From: Streptomyces avidinii
Lineage (GTDB): Bacteria > Actinomycetota > Actinomycetes > Streptomycetales > Streptomycetaceae
DNA: 64,000 bases
Direction of reading: 5' to 3'
NCBI RefSeq assembly: GCF_014650695.1
Contig: NZ_BMVL01000006.1
Span: 496,001-560,000 of the forward strand
Shown: piece after piece, positions 48,866 to 59,954 of the stretch
Layout: every line of letters begins with the position of its first letter
How positions within the stretch are numbered: position 1 is the stretch's first letter
Program-made: the position numbers and the translations under genes
Notes under the pieces: generated by a model
The model's database searches: none
What the model was told of the DNA's origin: nothing
Seen by the model: only the letters and a program-made list of their open reading frames with translations

Positions 48866-51253
48866 GTGCGCGTGACCGAGCACAACCCCGAACTCATCGC
48901 CGGCCGGTACCAGCTCGTCGAACGCATCGGCCAGGGCGGTATGGGCCGGGTATGGCGTGGCCTCGACCAGCACCTCTTCGGACGCGAAGTGGCCGTCAAG
49001 GAGATCCTCTTCCCGCCGGGCATGGACGACGGCGACCGCGCGGCGCTGCTCCAGCGCTTCATCGGCGAGGCGCGCGCTGCGGTCACACTCAGCCACCCCG
49101 GGATCATCACCATCCATGACGTCGTGGAGCACCACGGTGTCCCCGTCATCGTGATGGAGTTGATCCGCGGGCAGTCCCTGGCAGCCACCATCCGCAGCCG
49201 GGGCAGGCTGCCGGTACAGCGGGTGGCCGAGATCGGCGCCGCCGTGCTCGATGCACTGGCCGAGGCGCACCGGGCGCGGATCGTCCACCGCGACATCAAG
49301 CCGGACAACGTGCTCCTCACCAAGGACCGCGTCGTCCTCACCGACTTCGGCATCGCCCACCTCGCGGACGCGACGACCAAGCTGAGCCACAGCGGAATGG
49401 TCATCGGAACGCCGCAGTACATGCCGCCGGAGCAGCTGGAGGGCAAGCGCCCGACCCCTGCCAACGACCTGTGGGCGCTCGGCGCGACCCTGTACCACGC
49501 CGTCGAGGGGCGCCCGCCGTTCGATGCGGAGGGGCTCCACGCCCTCGCCGTGGCCGTTTTCACGCGCCCGTACCGGCCGGCGGTCCACGCCGGCCCGCTG
49601 GCGCCCGTGCTCGATGCGCTCCTCACCAAGGATCCGGCGCAGCGCGTGGACGCCGGAGCAGCGGCCGAGATGCTGGCATCGGTGCTGCGGTCCGCCACGA
49701 CCGGGCCCGACGCGTCCGCCGGGCGGGGGCACGAAGCCGGGCCCGGTTCCCCCGGTACCTCACCTGCGCGCGACCCGAGGACGGCCCCCGTACCGCCACC
49801 CGACGCGGTGACGACCGCTGCCGCTCCGGAGGCGCCGGAGCAGGCACCGTCGACGACGCCGTCGCCGCCGACCCCGACGGTCGTGGACCCCGGTTCCGCC
49901 GCGGGCACCCCGCGGCGCCCCGTGCCGGAGCTCCCGGCCGAGGACGCGGTCGAGGTCGTGGGCGGGCCGGCGGCCACCCGTCGGCGGCCCCTCACCCGGC
50001 GCGCCGTGGTGCTGAGCGCCGTGCTGGCCACGCTCGCCACGAGCTCCGTCCTGACCTGGACCCTCACCCGTGACGACGACGCGCCCCGCGGTGGCGGGGC
50101 GGCCGGCAGCGGCTCGGGAGGATCGTCCTCCGTGACCGTGGTGATCGGGGTGGACGCACCGCTCAGCGGCGGCGGCGCGCTGTCCTCGATGGGCGTCGGC
50201 ATCAAGAACTCCGCCGACCTCGCGGTCAGGACCGCCAACGAATCCGGGCATGTCCCCGGCGTGCACTTCGAGATCAAGGCCCTGGACGACGGGGCCGACC
50301 CCGCCCAGGGCGAACCGAACGCCGCCCGGTTCGTGTCCGACGAGAAGGTGCTGGGCGTCGTCGGACCCCTCAACTCCGGAGTCGCCAAGACTCTGGTGGC
50401 ACCGCTCGCGCAGGCCAACATGGCCGTCGTGTCCCCGGGCAACACCGACCCCGTGCTCACGCTGGGCCCCGACTGGGCCGCGGGTACCAGGTCCCGCCCC
50501 TACTCCACCTATTTCCGCACCGTCGCCACCGACATCGACCAGGGGCCGTTCGCCGCCCGGTACCTGCACGACAAGGCGAAGAGGAGCAAGCTCTACGTGG
50601 TGGACGACGCGAGCGCCCACGGCACCGCTCTCACCGCCGGTTTCACGGCCGAGTTCACGAAGCTCGGCGGGACCGTCGTCGGCACCGAGCAGGTCGACCC
50701 CGCGGAACGCGCCTTCGCGGGCCTCGCCGCGAGGGTGCGGTCCTCCGGAGCCGATGCCGTCTACTTCGGGGGCTACTACGACGCGGCAGCACCGCTGTCC
50801 CAGCAACTCGAGGAAGCCGGGGTCACCGTCCCCCTGATGGGCGGCGACGGCATCTTCGACCAGCAGTACCTCACCTCGAACCCGAAGGCCGAGGGCGACC
50901 TCGCCACCAACATCGGCGTGGCCGCCGAGGAATCGTCGGCGGGGCAGGACTTCCTCTCCCGGTACGGGAAGGCGGGGTACCCGGAGGCGGCCGGCTGGTA
51001 CGGCCCCTACGCGTACGACGCGACCTGGACCCTCATCGAGGCGGTGAAGGCCGTCGTGGCGGCCAACAACGGCACCCTCCCCGGCGATGCCCGCGCGAAG
51101 CTGCCCCAGGCCGTGGCGGGGCTGGCCTTCGACGGCGTGACGGGCCGCGTCGCCTTCGACGGGGCCGGAGACACGGTCAACCGCCGGCTGACGGTGTACG
51201 CGGTGAAGGGCGGCAGTTGGGCGAGCCTGACGAGCGGACCGGCCGCGCGCTGA
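48866..51253 (+). CDS. receptor-type Ser/Thr kinase with extracellular amino-acid-type ligand-binding domain
   Basis: 795 residues; GTG at 48866 or 48872. Kinase domain (about 12-275): glycine loop GQGGMGRVW, AVKE Lys, catalytic HRDIKPDN with Asp143, DFGIAH, GTPQYMPPEQLEG. A Pro/Ala/Thr-rich linker (about 280-370) leads to one membrane helix (about 378-398, AVVLSAVLATLATSSVLTWTL). A type I periplasmic binding-protein fold of the branched-chain amino acid kind follows (about 422-790: IGVDAPLSGGGALSSMGVGIKNSADLAV, VVGPLNSGVAKTLVAPLAQANMAVVSPGNTDP, DAVYFGGYYDAAAPLSQQLEEAG). It should phosphorylate targets on binding an external small molecule. The 3' end overlaps the convergent amidotransferase gene by 77 bases. 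Confidence 0.93.
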   Translation: MRVTEHNPELIAGRYQLVERIGQGGMGRVWRGLDQHLFGREVAVKEILFPPGMDDGDRAALLQRFIGEARAAVTLSHPGIITIHDVVEHHGVPVIVMELIRGQSLAATIRSRGRLPVQRVAEIGAAVLDALAEAHRARIVHRDIKPDNVLLTKDRVVLTDFGIAHLADATTKLSHSGMVIGTPQYMPPEQLEGKRPTPANDLWALGATLYHAVEGRPPFDAEGLHALAVAVFTRPYRPAVHAGPLAPVLDALLTKDPAQRVDAGAAAEMLASVLRSATTGPDASAGRGHEAGPGSPGTSPARDPRTAPVPPPDAVTTAAAPEAPEQAPSTTPSPPTPTVVDPGSAAGTPRRPVPELPAEDAVEVVGGPAATRRRPLTRRAVVLSAVLATLATSSVLTWTLTRDDDAPRGGGAAGSGSGGSSSVTVVIGVDAPLSGGGALSSMGVGIKNSADLAVRTANESGHVPGVHFEIKALDDGADPAQGEPNAARFVSDEKVLGVVGPLNSGVAKTLVAPLAQANMAVVSPGNTDPVLTLGPDWAAGTRSRPYSTYFRTVATDIDQGPFAARYLHDKAKRSKLYVVDDASAHGTALTAGFTAEFTKLGGTVVGTEQVDPAERAFAGLAARVRSSGADAVYFGGYYDAAAPLSQQLEEAGVTVPLMGGDGIFDQQYLTSNPKAEGDLATNIGVAAEESSAGQDFLSRYGKAGYPEAAGWYGPYAYDATWTLIEAVKAVVAANNGTLPGDARAKLPQAVAGLAFDGVTGRVAFDGAGDTVNRRLTVYAVKGGSWASLTSGPAAR

Positions 51254-52076
51254 CGCCCGCGGGACGAAGCCGACGCTCTGAGACGGCCTGGCGGCGGCCG
51301 CGGGCGTGCTCCACGGCGGCCGCGGCGAGTCCGACGATCAGCGGGTGGGCGCGGGTGCCGTCGCCGTCGAGTTCGGGCTGGAAGAGGGTGGCCAGGAAGA
51401 AGGGGTGTCCGGCCAGTTCGGCGATGCGGATGTCGCCTGAGTCGTCAGCGCCCGTGAAGGTCAGGCCATGGGCCCGCAGGAGGTCCAGGTGGTGCGGATT
51501 GGGACCGTAGCTGCAGTGGTACCGCGCCTGCGTGCGGTCGGCCCCCAGCAGTTGAGCGGCGCGCGATCCGGGAGTGACCCGGACAGTGCCCTCGTGGCCG
51601 ACCAGTGAGCAGGCCAGCGGGACGACCACGGCGTCCGCCTGCACGGTGGCCGGGTCGTTCTCGGCGTGCGCGGCGCGGTCCAGGCCGCAGACGTTGCGGG
51701 CGAACTCCAGCAGGGCGTGCTGGAAACCCCCACAGGTGCCCAGGAAGGGGATGCCGCCCTCGCGCGCGGCCCGGATCGCCGAGAGGACTCCGGCCTCGCT
51801 GCGGTAAGGACTGCCCGGCAGCACCCAGACGGCATCGAAGCCGTCCATGCCCTGACCGGCGTCCTCGGTGGGGATCCAATAGGCGTCGAGGTCCAGCCCT
51901 TCGCGCAGCCGGAGCGCCTGGAGCAGCCCGGGGATCCGGGCGTGGGCGCGGACGGCCTCGGAGCGGTCGCCGACGAGGGCGATGCGGGCGGTGGGGCCGA
52001 TGCGGGCGGTGAGGGCGGTGGATCGCGAGGACTCGCTCACCGTCCGGTACGTCGGGGTGCTGTTCATGGAATCCAT
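51177..52076 (-). CDS. CTP-synthase-like class I glutamine amidotransferase domain protein
   Basis: 299 residues. ARIALVGDRSEAVRAHARIP opens the domain; the nucleophile elbow is PFLGTCGGFQHALLEFARNV. The usual HPE of the triad reads Gln-Pro-Glu in TLFQPELDG, so the catalytic His is replaced. This matches the family described as CTP synthase C-terminal region-related, in which relatives use Sec at the nucleophile; here it is Cys (TGT). The last 30 residues (RSSGSPNCRPSP) are read from DNA that also encodes the kinase end and may be dispensable. Divergent from the LysR gene. Confidence 0.85.
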   Translation of the reverse strand: MDSMNSTPTYRTVSESSRSTALTARIGPTARIALVGDRSEAVRAHARIPGLLQALRLREGLDLDAYWIPTEDAGQGMDGFDAVWVLPGSPYRSEAGVLSAIRAAREGGIPFLGTCGGFQHALLEFARNVCGLDRAAHAENDPATVQADAVVVPLACSLVGHEGTVRVTPGSRAAQLLGADRTQARYHCSYGPNPHHLDLLRAHGLTFTGADDSGDIRIAELAGHPFFLATLFQPELDGDGTRAHPLIVGLAAAAVEHARGRRQAVSERRLRPAGVSARPVRSSGSPNCRPSPRTPSAGG

Positions 52077-52137
52077 CCTGCGGACTCCAGGACATCAGGT
52101 CCAACGATGATTCCCGGTCCGTGCATTAGCGATACTG

Positions 52138-53055
52138 ATGGGCATGGATCCGCATCTCCTCCGCACGTTCGTCGCGGTCCTCGACCACCGCTCCTTCTCC
52201 CTCGCGGCCTCGGCCCTCGGCTACACCCAGTCCGCCGTCTCCCAGCACATCGCCGCGCTCGAGGCGGATCTGGGCACCCGGCTGGTCGAGCGCCGTCCGG
52301 TGGCCGCCACACCGGCCGGCGCCCGGCTGATGGAACACGCTCCCGCGTTGCTGCTGCGCCTGGAAGCCGCCCGCGCCGACCTCGCCCGTCTGCACCGTGC
52401 CCCCTCCGACCGGCTGACCCTCGCCTGCTCCCCCGCCGCGCTCGGCGCACCCGTGGCCCGGGCCCTCGCCCGGCTGCGGGCCTCCGCCCGCGTGGACGTC
52501 GAAGTACGGGTGGTGGGCCGGGAGGCAGTGATCGAGGAAGTACTGACGGCACGCGCCGACCTCGGCCTCCTCGACGGCGTGGCCGCACCCAGCGACCCTC
52601 TGCCGCTGCCGGACCTCGGCCCGACCGTCACGCTCGCCGCATCCGAAGGGCCCCTGGCGGTCATCTTCCCGGACGGCCATCCACTGGCGGAGCGGGACGC
52701 GGTGCGGCTGACCGACCTGGCGCAGGCCCAGTGGATCGACTCCCCGGACACGGCCGTCCCCCTCGACCGGCTGCGCGCCGTCTGCGGAGCGGACGGATTC
52801 CGTCCCCGGTTCCGCCATCTCGGCACCGACATCCACGGCTTGGCCGCACTCGCCGCGGCAGATCACGGCCTCGCCGTGCTCCCCCTGCCGCTGGCCGCCG
52901 CCCTCCCCGGCGTTACGGCGGTCCCGGTCCGGCACCCCCGTCTGGTCCACCGCACCGAACTGCTCCACCCGGCCGACCCCTCGACCCCGGCCCGCCGCCT
53001 GACCGGCCTCCTCACACACCGCGACGGGAGCCGTGTCCACGAGGACGCGGACTGA
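52138..53055 (+). CDS. LysR-family transcriptional regulator
   Basis: 305 residues. The N-terminal winged helix spans about 4-62: LLRTFVAVLDHRSFSLAASA, LGYTQSAVSQHIAALEADLG, TRLVERRPVAATPAGARL. The effector-binding domain covers about 90-295 (two lobes, DLGLLDGVAAP and GLAVLPLPLAAALPGV). It lies 61 bases from the divergent amidotransferase gene and probably controls it, as LysR proteins commonly regulate a divergent neighbour. The ATG at 52144 is an alternative start. Confidence 0.93.
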   Translation: MGMDPHLLRTFVAVLDHRSFSLAASALGYTQSAVSQHIAALEADLGTRLVERRPVAATPAGARLMEHAPALLLRLEAARADLARLHRAPSDRLTLACSPAALGAPVARALARLRASARVDVEVRVVGREAVIEEVLTARADLGLLDGVAAPSDPLPLPDLGPTVTLAASEGPLAVIFPDGHPLAERDAVRLTDLAQAQWIDSPDTAVPLDRLRAVCGADGFRPRFRHLGTDIHGLAALAAADHGLAVLPLPLAAALPGVTAVPVRHPRLVHRTELLHPADPSTPARRLTGLLTHRDGSRVHEDAD

Positions 53056-53183
53056 ACCCGATCCCGCGAGAACGAAGGGACTTCGTCCGCGCATCTCAAT
53101 CCGGTGACTCACCGGTGCTCGACCCGCCGTTGTATGTAGCTTGATCGCCGTTCTAAGTGTTCTCGCGACTCAGGAGCCCTTCA

Positions 53184-53708
53184 ATGGCGATGCAGTGGAC
53201 CAGCAGCACGGAAAACCTCAAGAAGAGATGCGGGGGCCTGTTCGCCGTCATATCCGCCGTCCTCCTGCTCGCCGCATGCGACCCGAGCGCCACCGGATCC
53301 GTCACCGGCACCCCGAGCGCGAGCGTCACGGCCGGCGCCGCCGCTTCGGCGACGCCGGCCTTCCCGACCACGAGCCCGAGCAACACCCCGAGCGCCCTTC
53401 CCGCCTCGGCCGCACCGACTCCCGCGGCCACCACAGAGGCTCCCGCTGCCAGGACCACAGCGCCGGCCCCGGCCGCCACCGAGCCTGCGCCCGCACCTCC
53501 CGCTCCGACCCGTACGCGCACCCAGGCCCCCGCTCCCGAGCCCACCGGGGCGAGCACCGATTGCTACCCGCGCTCCAACGCCGGGAACTGCTACAAGGCC
53601 GGCCAGATCTGCAGGAAGGCCGACGTCGGAACCTCCGGCCGGGACGCCAACGGCCGCACGATCCACTGCCGCCAGGACAGCAGCGTCGGACAGCGCTGGG
53701 GCTACTGA
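53184..53708 (+). CDS. secreted lipoprotein with Pro/Ala/Thr-rich linker
   Basis: 174 residues from the ATG at 53184, with AGGAG 7 bases upstream. The signal peptide ends LLLAAC (lipobox). Residues about 35-125 are low-complexity Pro/Ala/Thr/Ser, probably a cell-wall spacer. The C-terminal 50 residues carry four Cys (DCYPRSNAGNCYKAGQICRK, IHCRQDSS), a small disulfide-rich module seen in other actinobacterial surface proteins. Function unknown. Confidence 0.8.
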   Translation: MAMQWTSSTENLKKRCGGLFAVISAVLLLAACDPSATGSVTGTPSASVTAGAAASATPAFPTTSPSNTPSALPASAAPTPAATTEAPAARTTAPAPAATEPAPAPPAPTRTRTQAPAPEPTGASTDCYPRSNAGNCYKAGQICRKADVGTSGRDANGRTIHCRQDSSVGQRWGY

Positions 53709-53754
53709 TCCGCCCCTGATCCCGTCCCGCGCGACGGCCCCCGCCCCGCGACGG

Positions 53755-54117
53755 TCAGGTGAAGTTGAAGGTCCGTTCGACGAACGCGTACGTCAAGCGG
53801 GCCACCGGGGGCTCTTCCCGGGGCTCCGGTCGCACCACGACCGGAGCCTGCGCCGGTGCGCAGGCGAAGAGGCTCTCCGCCCCGGTCGGCTCGTAGAGCG
53901 GCACGTCCTTCAATGCCTGCTCGACCGGGGCCTGCTGCCCTCCCTGATGCCGCTCGCACGGGCCGCCCCCGGAGGCGATCACACAGGGCCGGCCCTTGGC
54001 GTTGATCACCCGGCACCGAACCTCCGGATCATGAGTGTGACACAGGCCCGAGGGCCGGGCCTCGATCTGACACCGGCTGCCCTTCTTCGTCGCCGCGCGG
54101 CACTGAAGCATGCTCAT
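53755..54117 (-). CDS. Cys/His-rich small protein (DUF5763-like zinc-binding)
   Basis: 120 residues from the ATG at 54117. Two repeats of a C-x-CH ligand pattern: LQCRAATKKGSRCQIEARPS followed by CHTHDP, and RCRVINAKGRPCVIASGGG followed by CERHQ. Each could bind one zinc ion. The C-terminal half is Pro/Glu-rich. The pattern resembles DUF5763. Role unknown. Alternative start at 54111. Confidence 0.65.
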   Translation of the reverse strand: MSMLQCRAATKKGSRCQIEARPSGLCHTHDPEVRCRVINAKGRPCVIASGGGPCERHQGGQQAPVEQALKDVPLYEPTGAESLFACAPAQAPVVVRPEPREEPPVARLTYAFVERTFNFT

Positions 54118-54257
54118 GCCACCCGAGGCTACCGCCTGCCCCTTCCCGGCCCACGTGGTGGGAGGCCTGCCGTATGTCATTCAACTCGTCGGCCGACCGG
54201 TCCTGTTGGTACGGGATCCGGGCGCGCGGCCATCCCGGGCGCCCGGATCCCCGCAGT

Positions 54258-54554
54258 TCACTCGTCGTGGACGTCGCAGTCGGTGTAGACGGTCGGCCTC
54301 GTCATCAGGGCCGACAGCTGCTCGGCCAGTTCGCTGGTCTCGGGCGCGCTGCTGTTGGCCATGGCCGCCTCGTGCGAGTCGAACTCGACGACGGCGAGAT
54401 AGCGGTTGGGATTGGCCCGGTCCCGGAGCAGGGTGCGGGCCGTCGGTGCACCGGTGCGGCCCTGCGCACGGGCCTGCTCCTCGTAGGCGCGCAGCAGGTC
54501 GCGTGCCTCGTCGATACGCTGCGTCTCGAAGTCGATGATCTGGGCGAACTTCAT
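54258..54554 (-). CDS. small dimeric alpha/beta-barrel protein (antibiotic-biosynthesis-monooxygenase-like)
   Basis: 98 residues; AGGAGG lies 9 bases before the ATG at 54554. The ferredoxin-like pattern MKFAQIIDFETQRIDEARDLL, RYLAVVEFDSHEAAMANS and SELAEQLSALMTRPTVYTD fits the dimeric alpha/beta-barrel superfamily. Members include monooxygenases and stress proteins. No catalytic residues can be named. Conserved small stand-alone gene in Streptomyces. Confidence 0.75.
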   Translation of the reverse strand: MKFAQIIDFETQRIDEARDLLRAYEEQARAQGRTGAPTARTLLRDRANPNRYLAVVEFDSHEAAMANSSAPETSELAEQLSALMTRPTVYTDCDVHDE

Positions 54555-54671
54555 TCTTCTGTTCCTCCTGGCGTACGGCGGTCCCCGCGGACGCGGTTCT
54601 TCCGTCCCCCCAGCAAACACCGTGGGAGCGCTCCGGCCGCGGCTCACACGCCCGTCGCCCGTCGCCTTCGG

Positions 54672-55141
54672 TCAGCGGCGGAGCACCTTGCGGGACACCA
54701 CGTTGCCGAGCAGCTGCGCCGACTGCACCAGGGCGATCAGGTCGAGCACCGTCATCACCATCACCGAGGTGTCGAAGCGCAGGTAGCCGTAGGTCATCGC
54801 CAGGTTGCCGACGCCTCCGCCGCCGACCGTGCCGGCCACCGCGGAGAAGTCGATCAGTGCAACCAGCATGAACGTCAGGCCGAGGACCAAGGGGCCCAGC
54901 GCCTCCGGAACCAGCACCGTGAGCAGGATCCGCAGCGGGCTCGCGCCCATGGAGCGGGCGGCCTCGATCACTCCGGGTTCCACGGAGAGCAGGTTCGACT
55001 CGCGTACAGGGTGAGGCCCACCGCCAGCCCGCCGGCCGTCGACAGCGCCAGGGTGATGAGCACCATGTAGACGGTCTCGCCGGTGGCGTCGAGGACCTTC
55101 GGCCAGAACGTGCTCCAGTCCGTGCTCCATTCCGCCTTCAT
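54672..55141 (-). pseudogene. metI: MetI-type methionine ABC transporter permease, internal deletion
   Basis: From the ATG at 55141: KAEWSTDWSTFWPKVLDATG and TVYMVLITLALSTAGGLAVG in one frame. Then, after about 55000, another frame gives ESNLLSVEPGVIEAARSMGA, SPLRILLTVLVPEALGPLVL and SAVAGTVGGGGVGNLAMTYG to the stop. The EAA loop is kept, but about 60 residues spanning helices 2-3 are missing and the frame changes. Overlaps the metN end by 4 bases, preserving the ancestral operon layout. Confidence 0.82.
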
Positions 55142-55662
55142 CGGGCACCCGCTTCCACACGATCGGCGGCGGTGAGTCCGGCGACCACGGTTTCGACGGC
55201 GCGGGCCTCGCCGCGCAGCTCCAGGGTCACGCTGCCCAGGGGGCGCCCCTGCACCTCGCCCACGCCTCCGTGGACGAGGGTGAAGTCGACACCGTGGGCG
55301 TGCAGGAGCTGCGAAAGGCCCTCCAGGCCGGGCCGGCCGTCGGCGACGGGCAGGGTGATCAAGCGGCCCGGGTGGCGGGCGCGGAGTCGTTCCCTGCTGG
55401 AAGATCATGCCGATCTCACGCCGGAGGGGCGCAGGCGGCGTTCACCGAGGGACGAGAGGTCCTGGCCGTTCAGCAGGACACTCCCGGAGGTCGGTTCCTC
55501 CAAGCCGTTGACCAGGCGCAGGAGGCTGGACTTGCCCGCGCCGCTGTGGCCGACGACCCCGAAGACGGTGCCCGCGTCGACGGAGAGGCTGACGCCGTCG
55601 ACGGCGCGCGATCCGCCCGGGAACTCCTTGGCGACGTCGCGCAGTTCCACGGCGGCGGTCAT
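55138..55662 (-). pseudogene. metN: MetN-type methionine ABC transporter ATPase, internal deletion
   Basis: From the ATG at 55662: MTAAVELRDVAKEFPGGSRA, Walker A GHSGAGKSSLLRLVNG and LNGQDLSSLGERRLR, then the frame is lost after about 55410. The end (55362-55138), in another frame, encodes the regulatory NIL domain (MITLPVADGRPGLEGLSQLL, DFTLVHGGVGEVQGRPLGSV). Signature motif, Walker B and H-loop, about 150 residues, are deleted. Start and stop still overlap metQ and metI by 4 bases. Confidence 0.82.
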
Positions 55663-56223
55663 CGTGCCGGCTGCTTCTGGATGCGTGCGACCTCGACCTG
55701 GAGATCGGCGGCGGGCAGCTCGACGTGGTGCGCGGTGCCGTTGCTGGTGCGGCGGACCTCGTCCTGCACGGCCCGGGAGGCGTAGGTTGGCGGGGTCGTT
55801 GGGGAGGGCTGTCTCGGCCCGGTCCGGAAGGTCCGCGATCTGCTCGTGCTTCTTGGAGTACAGGCCGAGGGGGACCACGGTGGTCGCCGCGATGGGGGCG
55901 ATGCCGGTCTTGTTCTCGGTGTTCGACTGGGCGAGGAACACCAGGTGCTGGAAGGCGTTGAGCTCGATGTCACCGGCGCTGAGGGCCTTGTTGGGGAGCG
56001 AGTAGTCGTCAAAGACGACCGTCTCCACGGCCAGGCCCTCCTTCTTGGCCTCCTTGGCGAGGACGTCCCATTCCGGGGAGTCGCCGGAGACGCCGACCCT
56101 GATGCGGTGGGCGTCCGTGCCGCCGGCGCCGCAGCCGGACACGAGCAGTGCGAGGGCGGCGGCGGTGGATGTGGCGAGCAGGGTACGTCGACGCGGCACT
56201 GCAGAAATCATTGTGTGGTCCAT
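55659..56223 (-). pseudogene. metQ: MetQ-type methionine-binding lipoprotein, internal deletion
   Basis: From the ATG at 56223 (or 56211): a signal peptide with lipobox VSGC, then HRIRVGVSGDSPEWDVLAKE, FDDYSLPNKALSAGDIELNA, FQHLVFLAQSNTENKTGIAP and ALPNDPAN. The frame is then lost near 55790. The C-terminus QDEVRRTSNGTAHHVELPAA to the stop at 55659 lies in another frame. About 110-120 residues of the second lobe are absent. No SAM or S-box riboswitch-like structure was seen upstream. Confidence 0.82.
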
Positions 56224-56529
56224 GTGCAGAGGAAGGCCGCGCAAGGGATGCATGGATCGTAGATCGAATCCACCGTTTGACCTTCGAAAGAAAGGTTCTC
56301 TTCATGAATCTGAAACGAATAAAGAATCCAGTGACTTCCGGCGGGACATGCAGACGGACGGGTGAGGCCGGTCCCCCCTACAGCCGTACCGGCCGGGCCA
56401 CCCGGGTGACCTTCCGCACCGGTTGGCCGATGCCGGACCGGCGTGGCGGCCGCACCGTGATGCGCGCCGGTCGAGTGTGGATGGATCGTCCGCAACCCGC
56501 TGCAGGACGCCTCGCCGGGAGTACCAGTC
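56224..56529. other. intergenic, nothing recognised
   Basis: About 300 bases between metQ and the secreted-protein gene. A small AT-richer stretch with GAAAGAAAGG before an ATG at 56304 is seen, but the following frame has no recognisable product. Confidence 0.4.
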
Positions 56530-56916
56530 ATGCGCCGTTTCATCCCCGCACTGCCAGTCGCCGTCGCCCTGACCGGGGCCCTCGCCGTCCCCGCGACCGC
56601 CGCCGCGGCGGCCGACCCGAGGCCGATCACCTCCCCCTACGTCCAGGCCGCCGCGGATGTCAGCGCCTCCGGGGCGCTGAGGCGGGCGAAGAACATCGAC
56701 TGGGTACGCCACATCAACACCGGCCGGTACTGCGTGAACGTCAGCGAAGAGGTCAACCTGGCGTTCAGCGTCGTCTCCGTCGAGCTGCCCAATTCCAACC
56801 GCCGCAGCTTCAGCACCACCCCCAACGGCGTGTGCGGCCCGGACTCCGTCACGGTCTACACCTACGACCTCAGGGGCAACTACGCGGACAACCCGTTCAC
56901 GGTCGTCGTGTTCTGA
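56530..56916 (+). CDS. small secreted protein, unknown function
   Basis: 128 residues. Signal peptide MRRFIPALPVAVALTGALAV with Ala-x-Ala cleavage near residue 26. The mature part of about 100 residues is beta-rich (INTGRYCVNVSEEVNLAFSV, GVCGPDSVTVYTYDLRGNYA) with two Cys, probably one disulfide. No family recognised. Cytosolic neighbours give no clue. Confidence 0.8.
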   Translation: MRRFIPALPVAVALTGALAVPATAAAAADPRPITSPYVQAAADVSASGALRRAKNIDWVRHINTGRYCVNVSEEVNLAFSVVSVELPNSNRRSFSTTPNGVCGPDSVTVYTYDLRGNYADNPFTVVVF

Positions 56917-56992
56917 CCCCTGTCCGGAGCCTCCTGCGCGCCTGCGGGGGCGGACCGGTCGGCCGGTCCGCCCCCGCGCCGCGCTCGTCCGA

Positions 56993-59954
<2,962 letters not shown>

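Noticed and set aside
56304-56400. small ORF after GAAAGAAAGG and ATG (MNLKRIKNPVTSGG)
   Set aside because: AT-richer start looks interesting, but the frame continues into unrelated Arg/Pro-rich sequence without a stop or a leader-peptide-type core.
56224-56529. SAM-type riboswitch ahead of metQNI
   Set aside because: No conserved S-box-like helices or terminator arrangement could be drawn.
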